Assembly (NCBI GenBank): GCA_024684215.1
Contig: JAIKXH010000142.1
Location: 1 to 64,000, forward strand
Source: Lachnospiraceae bacterium
GTDB lineage: Bacteria > Bacillota > Clostridia > Lachnospirales > Lachnospiraceae
Length of the DNA stretch: 64,000 nt
Direction of reading: 5' to 3'
Part shown: piece by piece, positions 15,936-23,873 of the stretch
How positions within the stretch are numbered: position 1 is the first letter of the stretch
Layout: every line of letters starts with the position of its first letter
Notes under the pieces: generated by a model
What the model was told of the DNA's origin: nothing
Databases searched by the model: none
The model's input: the letters and a program-made list of their open reading frames with translations, nothing else
Translations under genes and position numbers: made by a program

Positions 15936-17022
15936 ACTTAGGGAAAAAGCTATACAGTTGTATTATAAATACGACGCATTTATAGTTCCCGTACTTAAAC
16001 TTATCGTGGCATTTATCGTGCTTCATACGTTAAACTCACGGATGGGTTATTTCGCAAAAATCGATAATGTGGCAATTGAACTTATAGCTTCCCTGCTTTG
16101 CTCTTTTCTTCCAAGTGGAGTGATACTTGTATTTGCCGGGCTGTTTTCGCTTCTCCATATGTACCATTTATCAATGATAGTGGCTGCGCTCGGAGTGGTG
16201 GTTTATTTGATAGTTTACCTGCTGTTCTTACGATTTGCGCCCAAGGCGTCACTTGTGGTGGCGATTACACCGGTGTTGATGCTTTGGAAACTGCCATATA
16301 TTTTGCCGATTATCCTTGGCCTTACAGCTACTCCCGGATGCGCGGTTGCCATGGGATGCGGAGTTATCGTTTATTATTTCTTAAAGATAATAAATTCCAA
16401 TGCCGCAACAATGGCCAATATGGGGATTGCCGAAGCTGCCGATCAGTTAAAGATCATACTTGATGAACTCCTTGCAAATAAGGGAATGATTGTTGTTGTT
16501 ATAGCTTTTGTTGTGACTATGCTTGTGGTTTATTTCCTTCGCAGACTTCCTATCAAGAGAAATTGGGAAATTGCCATCGGAGCGGGAGTTATTATCGATA
16601 TTATCGCACTCCTTATCGGAGATGTGATTATGGATACCGGTATTTCTTTCATCAATATTATTCTGGTATCTGTTCTCGCTGTGGCAATCGGATTTGGAAT
16701 TAAGTTTTTCAAATATTGCGTGGATTTCGGACGTACCGAAAATGTACAGTTTGAGGATGACGATTATTATTACTATGTAAAAGCGGTTCCTAAGATTTCA
16801 ATCGGAGAATCTTCTCAGAAGGTTCGTCGTATAAACCGCAGAAACAGCTTTACAGCCAATTATTCCGATGAGTACTATGACGACGGACTTGGCGATGATG
16901 CCGAGTATACCGAAAATGATGGGTATTATGAGGAAGACGGCTATTACACCGAGGACGGTGGTGAGTATTACGAGGATGATCTCTATACGGATGAGGCGTC
17001 CGACGAAAACAGGGAGCAGTAA
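15919..17022 (+). CDS. Polytopic membrane protein with acidic Tyr-rich tail, upstream of cdaA
   Basis: The product is 367 residues. Eight or nine hydrophobic segments occupy residues about 20-275, including a pair with PYILPIILGL reminiscent of transport or tight-turn helices. From about 290 the chain is soluble, then becomes a repetitive acidic, Tyr- and Gly-rich tail (about 318-367; EYTENDGYYEEDGYYTEDGG). It overlaps the previous gene and ends 7 bases before cdaA, so it is probably in the c-di-AMP operon. Similar proteins are seen upstream of cdaA in Lachnospiraceae and are often loosely labelled permeases; nothing here shows transport. Confidence 0.8.
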   Translation: MKNLFELREKAIQLYYKYDAFIVPVLKLIVAFIVLHTLNSRMGYFAKIDNVAIELIASLLCSFLPSGVILVFAGLFSLLHMYHLSMIVAALGVVVYLIVYLLFLRFAPKASLVVAITPVLMLWKLPYILPIILGLTATPGCAVAMGCGVIVYYFLKIINSNAATMANMGIAEAADQLKIILDELLANKGMIVVVIAFVVTMLVVYFLRRLPIKRNWEIAIGAGVIIDIIALLIGDVIMDTGISFINIILVSVLAVAIGFGIKFFKYCVDFGRTENVQFEDDDYYYYVKAVPKISIGESSQKVRRINRRNSFTANYSDEYYDDGLGDDAEYTENDGYYEEDGYYTEDGGEYYEDDLYTDEASDENREQ

Positions 17023-17029
17023 CGAGTAA

Positions 17030-17959
17030 ATGCAGTTTGTGACACAGGCCATAAATTACCTTAAAAATATGGGTATATATATGACTACGGTACAGTGGCG
17101 GGATGTAATCGAAATCCTGATCATTGCTTTTTTGCTGTACTATATTTTGGCCTGGATGAAGAATACCAGGGCATGGTCGCTTCTCAAAGGTATTATCGTT
17201 ATCGCACTTTTTTTGGTAGTCGCATCCATTATGCAACTCGATACGATTATATGGATCGCAAAAAATGTTGTTAATTATGCGATTATAGCTCTTTTGCTGG
17301 TGCTTCAGCCCGAGCTTCGTAAAGGACTTGAAAATCTCGGAAGAAAGAATATTCTCGGAGAGTTCTTGGCTACTACAGCCATGCATCAGACTGATATAGA
17401 GAGTGTATCCACCGATACCATCTCTGAGATTGTTAAGGCTTGTACCGAAATGGGAAAAGCCAGAACCGGAGCTTTGATAGTTATTCAGAGAGCCGAATTT
17501 TTGTCCGAATATGAGACTACGGGTATATCCATAGACGGTAAAGTAACCAGTGGTCTTTTAATAAATATTTTTGAAAAGAATACTCCTCTTCACGACGGAG
17601 CGGTAATTATTGTGGGCAATCGGGTTACTGCAGCGACATGCTATCTTCCTTTGTCAGACAATATGGGACTTTCAAAGGATCTTGGAACAAGGCACAGAGC
17701 GGCTGTAGGTGTTTCCGAAAAAACCGATGCAATCACAATTATCGTATCCGAAGAGACGGGGCGTATTTCTATTGCCATCGACGGCAAGATTGAGTCGATT
17801 TCTGACGGAGAGCAGTTAAAGAGCAGGCTTATCAGACTTATCTACAAGGATGGGGATAAAAACAGAATAAGTCGCAGAAACAAAAGACACGAAAAGAAAA
17901 ACAACGAAATAAAGTCGGACAATGTATCCGGGGAAGGAGCAACCGGTGAAAAAAGTTAA
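17030..17959 (+). CDS. cdaA: CdaA, membrane diadenylate cyclase (c-di-AMP synthase)
   Basis: The product is 309 residues. CdaA condenses two ATP into c-di-AMP, which controls potassium and osmolyte transport and cell-wall homeostasis. Three membrane segments lie at about 25-95; the DAC domain follows, with the catalytic DGA motif at 189-191 and RHR at 221-223. The last 40 residues are a charged Lys/Arg/Asn-rich tail longer than in Bacillus CdaA (about 273 residues). The start is coupled closely to the gene upstream. The 3' end overlaps cdaR by 14 bases, the canonical cdaA-cdaR-glmM order. Confidence 0.97.
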   Translation: MQFVTQAINYLKNMGIYMTTVQWRDVIEILIIAFLLYYILAWMKNTRAWSLLKGIIVIALFLVVASIMQLDTIIWIAKNVVNYAIIALLLVLQPELRKGLENLGRKNILGEFLATTAMHQTDIESVSTDTISEIVKACTEMGKARTGALIVIQRAEFLSEYETTGISIDGKVTSGLLINIFEKNTPLHDGAVIIVGNRVTAATCYLPLSDNMGLSKDLGTRHRAAVGVSEKTDAITIIVSEETGRISIAIDGKIESISDGEQLKSRLIRLIYKDGDKNRISRRNKRHEKKNNEIKSDNVSGEGATGEKS

Positions 17960-19208
17960 AGATTGGCTCCTCAAAGATATATGGCTAAAGGTTGTATCGG
18001 TTCTGCTTGCTATAGTAATCTGGTTTGTGTGGATACAGATTGAAAACCCTACTATTTCAAAAGATTTTACCGGAGTAAAGGTGCAGATTACAAATGAAGA
18101 AGCGCTTGATCCGGAGAGAAAAGTCTGGGAAGTTTTAGATAATACAGATACCTTAAGAGTAACTGTTACTGCACCTAAAACCGTTATAAACGGATTGTCT
18201 TCCGATGATATTATTGCAGAGGCTGATGCCACTAAACTTTCGGATGGTACAATTCCAATTTCACTCAGATTATTCGGAGATCTTACGTATGATTCACTTA
18301 CCGCCAACAGGGAGAATATTACAATATCTCTCGAGGATAGAGTGAGAAGATATGTGAGAATAATAAAGAACACTACCGGTGAAGTGGCAGAAGGCTGCAA
18401 GTTTGGCGGCGTTACCATGGACCTTAACATGATAGAGATAACAGGACCTAAGTCTGATGTAGAGAGCGTTAGCTATGGTCAGGTCAATATCGATATCGAC
18501 GGTGTTAGCGAATCGCTTTCCGCCAATATAGAGATTGAACTTTGCGATTCAAGCAACAATGTACTTAACTTATCATCTGTTACAAAACAGTCTGATTATG
18601 TGCATGTTGATGTAAATATTCTTGAGACGAAGAATATTCCTGTATATGCCTCAAAGACAGGAGAACCTGCTGAGGGATATCTCTATGCGGGAGATATAGA
18701 AATCACTCCCGAGCTTGTCTCGGTTGCCGGAAGCCATGCTAATCTTTCTACCATCAGCAGGATCAGCATAACCGAGCCTGTGGATATTACAGGTGCAACC
18801 GGAGACGTTGAAAAGACTGTGGATATTTCACAGTACTTACCGGATGGAGTTCAGTTTACGGACGATGACTTTGATAAGAATGTGGTTGTAAAGATACTGG
18901 TGGAACCCGAGGAAGAGAAGAACTTGTCCTTTAGTTCACAGTCCGTAACATTTACCAATGTTCCGTCCGATTGCAGTCTTGAAACTGCAGCATCAACGAT
19001 TCATGTTGTGTTAAAGGGACTTAGTTCCGATCTTGAAAATATAACGGAAGATACTCTCGGAAGGACTATAGATGTTGCCGAGTTTATGGATAATAACGAT
19101 ATTGCCGAGTTAGAGGAGGGCGAATATGAGATGCCTGTAACTCTGGGCGTAAGCAGCTCGGTAACCGTTGAAACGATACCTATAGTAAAGGTAATCGTAA
19201 AAAAATAA
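17946..19208 (+). CDS. cdaR: CdaR, YbbR-domain regulator of CdaA
   Basis: The product is 420 residues from the GTG at 17946. GGAAGGAG lies 7 bases upstream, which decides against the ATG at 17922. One N-terminal membrane segment (LKVVSVLLAIVIWFVWIQIE) anchors about four extracytoplasmic YbbR repeats of around 85-90 residues each, seen as successive blocks of the type VPVYASKTGEPAEGY...VAGSHANLSTIS. CdaR regulates the cyclase across the membrane. It overlaps cdaA and is followed by glmM after 20 bases. Confidence 0.93.
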   Translation: MKKVKDWLLKDIWLKVVSVLLAIVIWFVWIQIENPTISKDFTGVKVQITNEEALDPERKVWEVLDNTDTLRVTVTAPKTVINGLSSDDIIAEADATKLSDGTIPISLRLFGDLTYDSLTANRENITISLEDRVRRYVRIIKNTTGEVAEGCKFGGVTMDLNMIEITGPKSDVESVSYGQVNIDIDGVSESLSANIEIELCDSSNNVLNLSSVTKQSDYVHVDVNILETKNIPVYASKTGEPAEGYLYAGDIEITPELVSVAGSHANLSTISRISITEPVDITGATGDVEKTVDISQYLPDGVQFTDDDFDKNVVVKILVEPEEEKNLSFSSQSVTFTNVPSDCSLETAASTIHVVLKGLSSDLENITEDTLGRTIDVAEFMDNNDIAELEEGEYEMPVTLGVSSSVTVETIPIVKVIVKK

Positions 19209-19228
19209 ATCAAAGGACTAGAATTAAA

Positions 19229-20578
19229 ATGAGTAGAATGTTTGGAACGGACGGTGTCCGCGGCGTGGCAAACGAGGAACTTACTCCTATGCTTGCTATG
19301 GAACTTGGACAGGCAGGAGCTTATGTTCTAACCAAATCCAAAAATCACAAGCCTACAATCATGGTAGGATGTGACACGCGAATTTCAGGCGATATGTTGG
19401 CAAATGCCCTTATGGCCGGTGCATGCAGCGTTGGAGCCAACTGTGTATACGTAGGAGTGGTTCCCACACCTGCGGTTGCATATCTTACAAAAAAATACAT
19501 GGTTGATGCAGGTGTAGTTATTTCTGCAAGCCATAACCCTGTGGAGTTTAACGGAATCAAGTTTTTTGACGGTGACGGTTATAAGCTCCCCGACGCTCTT
19601 GAGGATGAAATTGAGGCTGAGATCAAGAGCAATATGAAGGATATAAAATTCCCCATAGGCCCCGGTGTAGGAAAGATTAAAAGCCGTACAGATGCTAGGG
19701 AAGAGTATATAAACCATGCGGTAAGAAGTGTTAATGTAAATCTTTCGGGAATGAAGATAGTGGTTGACTGTGCCGAAGGTGCATCACATTATACTTCTGT
19801 TGAGGCTCTTACTTCCGCAGGAGCAGAGGTTGTGGCAATACACAATCATCCGGACGGAACAAACATCAATGCGAACTGTGGCTCAACACATATGGAAGAG
19901 CTTATGGCCAGAGTTGTTTACGAAAAAGCAGCTGTCGGACTTGCTTTTGACGGAGATGCGGACAGACTTCTTGCAGTAGACGAGAATGGCAAGATGGTAG
20001 ACGGTGACCAGATTATGGCTATCATCGGAAATTATATGAAAGAGCACGGAAAGCTTAACGGAGATACTATCGTAGCTACCGTAATGAGCAATCTCGGTTT
20101 TTCGCTCTCATGTGAAAAGCATGGAATAAAGCTTGAGAGAACAGCTGTCGGAGACAGATATGTTCTTGAAAGAATGAAGGAAATAGGTGGATCTTTGGGC
20201 GGAGAACAGAGTGGACATATTATTTTCCTTGATGAAAATACTACGGGAGACGGACTTTTAAGTGCGCTCCACCTGTTACAGGTTATGGTAGATACAGGGA
20301 AACCTCTTTCGGAACTTGCCACGATCATGGATGTGCTTCCTCAGGCACTTGTTGGTGCTAAGGTTGCCAACCATAAAAAGGAGAAATACCTCGAATATCC
20401 GGAAATTAAGGCTGCTATAGATGAGCTTGAAAAGAAATTTGAGGGTGAGGGAAGAGTACTTATCAGACCTTCCGGAACTGAGCCCCTTGTCAGAGTAATG
20501 ATAGAGGGCAAAGATCAGAAATTGATACAGCAGGAAGCTGAGAAACTTGCAGCACTTATTCAGGATATAATGTTTTAA
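19229..20578 (+). CDS. glmM: GlmM, phosphoglucosamine mutase
   Basis: The product is 449 residues. GlmM converts glucosamine 6-phosphate to glucosamine 1-phosphate for UDP-GlcNAc and so for peptidoglycan and surface glycans. The catalytic serine is S101 in ISASHNP; the metal loop is FDGDADR; the sugar-binding loop is GGEQSGH; and the phosphate loop is RPSGTEPLVRV. All are intact. GlmM also binds and inhibits CdaA in other Firmicutes, which explains the conserved gene order. The ATG is preceded by AAAGGA. Confidence 0.97.
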   Translation: MSRMFGTDGVRGVANEELTPMLAMELGQAGAYVLTKSKNHKPTIMVGCDTRISGDMLANALMAGACSVGANCVYVGVVPTPAVAYLTKKYMVDAGVVISASHNPVEFNGIKFFDGDGYKLPDALEDEIEAEIKSNMKDIKFPIGPGVGKIKSRTDAREEYINHAVRSVNVNLSGMKIVVDCAEGASHYTSVEALTSAGAEVVAIHNHPDGTNINANCGSTHMEELMARVVYEKAAVGLAFDGDADRLLAVDENGKMVDGDQIMAIIGNYMKEHGKLNGDTIVATVMSNLGFSLSCEKHGIKLERTAVGDRYVLERMKEIGGSLGGEQSGHIIFLDENTTGDGLLSALHLLQVMVDTGKPLSELATIMDVLPQALVGAKVANHKKEKYLEYPEIKAAIDELEKKFEGEGRVLIRPSGTEPLVRVMIEGKDQKLIQQEAEKLAALIQDIMF

Positions 20579-20599
20579 GTCATTTTGGAGGAATTAAAG

Positions 20600-20863
20600 A
20601 TGGTTAGTCAGAAGGTAGTTATAAAGAATCCTACCGGACTTCATTTGAGACCGGCCGGCATATTATGCAAAGAGGCTATGCAATATAAATCTCTTATTAC
20701 TTTTAAAGTAAAGGAAACAACCGCAAACGCAAAGAGTGTACTCTCTGTTTTGGGAGCATGCGTTAAATGCGGCGACGAAATAGAACTTGTTTGTGAGGGC
20801 GAAGATGAAAACGAAGCCTTGAATGCACTTGTAAGTGCAATTGAAAAGGGACTCGGAGAATAA
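20600..20863 (+). CDS. HPr-family phosphocarrier protein
   Basis: The product is 87 residues from the ATG at 20600, with GGAGG 8 bases upstream. H15 in GLHLRPAG is the site phosphorylated by enzyme I, and S46 in NAKSVLSVLG matches the HPr kinase site of Firmicutes. Both are present, so it can act both in sugar transport and in catabolite control. Three cysteines are unusual for HPr. No ptsI or PTS transporter is nearby; it sits just behind glmM and ends at a terminator, so it may be the main HPr or a second copy. Confidence 0.93.
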   Translation: MVSQKVVIKNPTGLHLRPAGILCKEAMQYKSLITFKVKETTANAKSVLSVLGACVKCGDEIELVCEGEDENEALNALVSAIEKGLGE

Positions 20864-20865
20864 GA

Positions 20866-20895
20866 TAAAAGCGTGCCCGTGGGCGCGCTTTTTAA
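20866..20895 (+). terminator. Intrinsic terminator after the HPr gene
   Basis: AAAAGCGTGCCC (20867-20878) pairs with GGGCGCGCTTTT through an 8-bp GC-rich stem containing one G-U pair, with a tight loop, followed by a T run. It ends the cdaA-cdaR-glmM-HPr unit. A mutated partial copy (ACGCGCATAGGCGCACT, 20903-20919) follows. Confidence 0.85.
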
Positions 20896-20932
20896 TTTGT
20901 TTACGCGCATAGGCGCACTCTAACAGGTGATT

Positions 20933-21706
20933 ATGGAAAGAGATTATTCAGAGACCGTAAGTGTTATAATTCCGGTCTATCAGCTTGAAAAGTATATAGA
21001 GCAAACTCTTGATTGTGTAGTGGCACAGACATATACAGATTGGGAAGTGGTATGTGTCGAGGACGGAAGCAAGGACAGGTCGGCAGAGATTATCGAAGAA
21101 TATATCACTAAAAACGGCCTTGAAGACAAGATTAGACTGATAAGACAAACCGACGATTACGGTGCTGCGGCAGCCAGAAACCGCGGAGTAAACGAATCTA
21201 AGGGAAGATATATAGCATATTTGGACGGTGATGATGTCTGGTCGTGCGATAAACTAAAAAAAGAGCTTGAGTTCATGAAAAAAAACGACGCATCATTTGT
21301 TTTTACGGGTTATGAGTTTGCTGATGAAAATGCTGTAGGAAACGGTAAAGTTGTAAAGGTACCCGGCACTTTGAATTATAAACAGGCTTTGAAAAACACT
21401 ACTATTTTCACAAGTACTGTTATGTTTGATACAGAAAAAATCTCAAGAGAAAAGCTTCAAATGCCTAAAATAAAAAGCGAAGATACAGCTCTTTGGTGGA
21501 GAATCTTAAGAGAGGGAACATTGGCTTACGGGCTTAATGAAAACCTTGTTTTGTACAGGAGACCTAAAAAGAGTCTTTCATCGAATAAGCTTGAAGCAAT
21601 AAGAAGAATATGGATGCTCTACAGAAAGGCAGAGCATTTAAATATATTTGTCAGTGCGTACAATTTTGTCTTTTGGGCTGTCAGAGCCGTAGGAAGACGA
21701 GTGTAA
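20933..21706 (+). CDS. GT2 glycosyltransferase (TuaG-like)
   Basis: The product is 257 residues from the ATG at 20933; a GTG two codons upstream is also possible. The GT-A core is clear: VSVIIPVYQLEKYIEQTL, the nucleotide-binding VEDGSKDRS, the metal-binding AYLDGDDVW near residue 95, and EDTALWWRIL as the likely acceptor/base motif. Proteins of this pattern add single sugars to lipid-linked glycans at the cytoplasmic face. It opens the polysaccharide locus directly after a terminator and is convergent, with 3 bases between, to a minus-strand membrane gene. Confidence 0.9.
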   Translation: MERDYSETVSVIIPVYQLEKYIEQTLDCVVAQTYTDWEVVCVEDGSKDRSAEIIEEYITKNGLEDKIRLIRQTDDYGAAAARNRGVNESKGRYIAYLDGDDVWSCDKLKKELEFMKKNDASFVFTGYEFADENAVGNGKVVKVPGTLNYKQALKNTTIFTSTVMFDTEKISREKLQMPKIKSEDTALWWRILREGTLAYGLNENLVLYRRPKKSLSSNKLEAIRRIWMLYRKAEHLNIFVSAYNFVFWAVRAVGRRV

Positions 21707-21709
21707 AAA

Positions 21710-22681
21710 TTACAAGCAGAAAATTATATATCCTTTATCATAGGCTGATTTAACTTCTATAAATTCACCTGAAATTCCGAGGACTTCCTCGATGTGAGAT
21801 ATAGCGGTTAAGTCAGTCTTTTCATTTACGGTAAATACGATCACTTTTACGCCGAGTTCCGCGGCTTTATTGACAAAAGTAATACCGCCGAAAGGATTGT
21901 CGCTTGCATCTAAAGCATCATAGTTCCAATCGGTGTAATTAAATGTACTTACATCACCGTATTCTTTTAAATAAACAGCGCCATAGCTGTCTTCGTAAAG
22001 CATCCATTTGTAGAGATCTTTTACCGTGTCGCTGTAAACCGTGTAATTGTATGGTGCAAGTCCGCCGTCCCACATATCCCTTCCATATAACGTTTTAAGA
22101 TCTCCGCTGTAAAAATGTGCATACTCGGTAACGGCCGGAGAAGCCAGTATAATGAAGTCATCTTGTGAACTGCCGTTAAGCTCATTTAATCTGTCAAGTA
22201 CAGGAATGACTTCTTCATAGGTAGTATCATATCCCTTGAGGTCAGGGAAATCTCTGTCGGCTTTAGTATATGTGCCCATGCTGCCACAAACAAAAAGTAT
22301 AGCGGATACAAAAACGCAAACAACGATGGCAACACTTTTTTTCAGCTCTTTAAGGAAAGTGCTCATTGAAACAAGAACAAAAGAAATCATTGGGACAACA
22401 GGAACCAGTGCCCATAAATATTCATAGGGATAAAAAACTGTTTGAAACTGCCTGAAAATAAAGGCAGTAACAGGTATCAAGAGTAAAACGGAAAAAATGC
22501 CGCAATAAATAATAAAATATGAATGCTCTTTAAATCCGGCCTTCAGAGAGACAAGAGAGCGGTTTTCGGATCTAACCGGAATAAACGCTACTATAGCCGA
22601 AAAAACGATGCATAAAAGCAGAATAGCTAAATAGTGGTTGTCTGAAACAAAACCGAGGATGCTGTTGTATATATTATTCAT
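21710..22681 (-). CDS. Membrane protein with extracytoplasmic C-terminal domain (GT-C-like partner)
   Basis: The product is 323 residues. Four membrane segments lie in the first 140 residues, followed by an extracytoplasmic domain of about 180 residues (from the GTYTKADRDFPDLKGYDTTYEEV region) with mixed alpha/beta character and no catalytic motif I can name. Its start overlaps the end of the upstream minus-strand gene by 8 bases, so the two are translated together. The combined layout (many helices, then a globular tail) resembles a GT-C-type membrane protein that has been split in two. Function unknown. Confidence 0.7.
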   Translation of the reverse strand: MNNIYNSILGFVSDNHYLAILLLCIVFSAIVAFIPVRSENRSLVSLKAGFKEHSYFIIYCGIFSVLLLIPVTAFIFRQFQTVFYPYEYLWALVPVVPMISFVLVSMSTFLKELKKSVAIVVCVFVSAILFVCGSMGTYTKADRDFPDLKGYDTTYEEVIPVLDRLNELNGSSQDDFIILASPAVTEYAHFYSGDLKTLYGRDMWDGGLAPYNYTVYSDTVKDLYKWMLYEDSYGAVYLKEYGDVSTFNYTDWNYDALDASDNPFGGITFVNKAAELGVKVIVFTVNEKTDLTAISHIEEVLGISGEFIEVKSAYDKGYIIFCL

Positions 22682-23723
22682 TAGCGGCCTCCTTTTTATT
22701 TCGAGAAGTTATCTTGTATAAAATAAAGCAAACAAGTGTCATGACAAAGCATGCACCAACACCGAAGCGCGTGGAGGCACATAAAGGTTCCAAAACTATT
22801 GGTAAAATACAAGCAACAAAACGTTTCTTTAAAATCATCGAAGCACATACATTTACGATTATAAATATTAAAAACGCACCGCTTCTGTATCCGGTGTGAA
22901 AAATGTCAAACTCAATACTGCCGGTAGAGGTGCCTGCACAAAAGATCAAAAATACAGATACCAGATAGAACAGGACCTTTTTGTTTTTCTCTTTAAAAAG
23001 AGTGTCTCCAATGGTTACAAATATGGTATAACCCGCAAACAGATAATACACGGGTATGATCCGATATAAAAGAAGCATTGTGTCAACATCAAAGGTGTGG
23101 CATAAAACAGAATAAAAGAAAGGCAAAAACATATACTTAAGCCTTGCCGGAAAATCTCCGTCATAGGGAAGACCGGTAAGGGGATTTACTGAGTACATTT
23201 GGTTCGTGGATAAAAATGAATTAACCGTTTCAAGAGTCTGGTCACCGTTTATATATATTTTGCCAAAAACAGCAACTAAAATCGCTCCCACTGAAAAGAG
23301 GCACGAAAGCGAAATAAGTACAGTATAGATTTTTTTGTTAAAGGTTTCGGTTTTGACGGTTGAAACAGAAGACTTATCGTCTTTTCCGGCATTTTTACCG
23401 AGAACGTCAAAAAATCTCCATATGATAAAAAGGAAATAAAAGACGGTTAAAAAGATGATTAAAAATACTGCGAAAACGCGGATGGACTTGTCAAATGAGT
23501 ACGATAAAAAGACGCTGACGGCATTTGAAAGTCCGGCAATCAAAAAAAATAATATAATGCCAAAAGAAAAATAGTCACAAAGCCGTACAAAAAGAGGCTT
23601 TTTTGGAGCGGGCTTTTTATCTTTTGACAGTAATAGAGCTATTTTATTGTATGTGGTAAGTGCTCCCAATCCGAGTATTAATGGACAAAGGATCAGAAAG
23701 CAGATCATAAGTGTGGTTTTCAT
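22674..23723 (-). CDS. Polytopic membrane protein, N-terminal partner of the 21710 gene
   Basis: The product is 349 residues with about nine membrane segments. A large loop around residues 165-200 (INGDQTLETVNSFLSTNQMYSVNPLTGLPYDGDF) lies outside the membrane between helices, as seen in GT-C and oligosaccharide-polymerase-like proteins. The C-terminus is basic (KITSRNKKEAANE) and overlaps the next gene by 8 bases. There is no recognisable ribosome binding site before the ATG, and a TGATATAAT extended -10 element ends only 7 bases upstream, so the message may be leaderless. Family not firmly recognised. Confidence 0.7.
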   Translation of the reverse strand: MKTTLMICFLILCPLILGLGALTTYNKIALLLSKDKKPAPKKPLFVRLCDYFSFGIILFFLIAGLSNAVSVFLSYSFDKSIRVFAVFLIIFLTVFYFLFIIWRFFDVLGKNAGKDDKSSVSTVKTETFNKKIYTVLISLSCLFSVGAILVAVFGKIYINGDQTLETVNSFLSTNQMYSVNPLTGLPYDGDFPARLKYMFLPFFYSVLCHTFDVDTMLLLYRIIPVYYLFAGYTIFVTIGDTLFKEKNKKVLFYLVSVFLIFCAGTSTGSIEFDIFHTGYRSGAFLIFIIVNVCASMILKKRFVACILPIVLEPLCASTRFGVGACFVMTLVCFILYKITSRNKKEAANE

Positions 23724-23730
23724 AAATAGG

Positions 23731-23736
23731 ATTATA
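23731..23736 (-). promoter_or_regulatory. Extended -10 element close to the 23723 start
   Basis: On the minus strand TGATATAAT places the TATAAT hexamer 7 bases upstream of the ATG, so transcription would begin at or next to the start codon. A second TATAAT lies about 30 bases upstream of the ATG and could give a short leader instead. Confidence 0.4.
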
Positions 23737-23873
23737 TCATAAAGAAAAGAGCAATTATATGATATTTACCTTTTTATTAATGAATCTTAAGAATGGGATT
23801 TATAGTATTAAGAGTGTAAATATGCTAAAATTGTACATGTATTTCTATATAATGATTTTGATGAGGATGCTTT

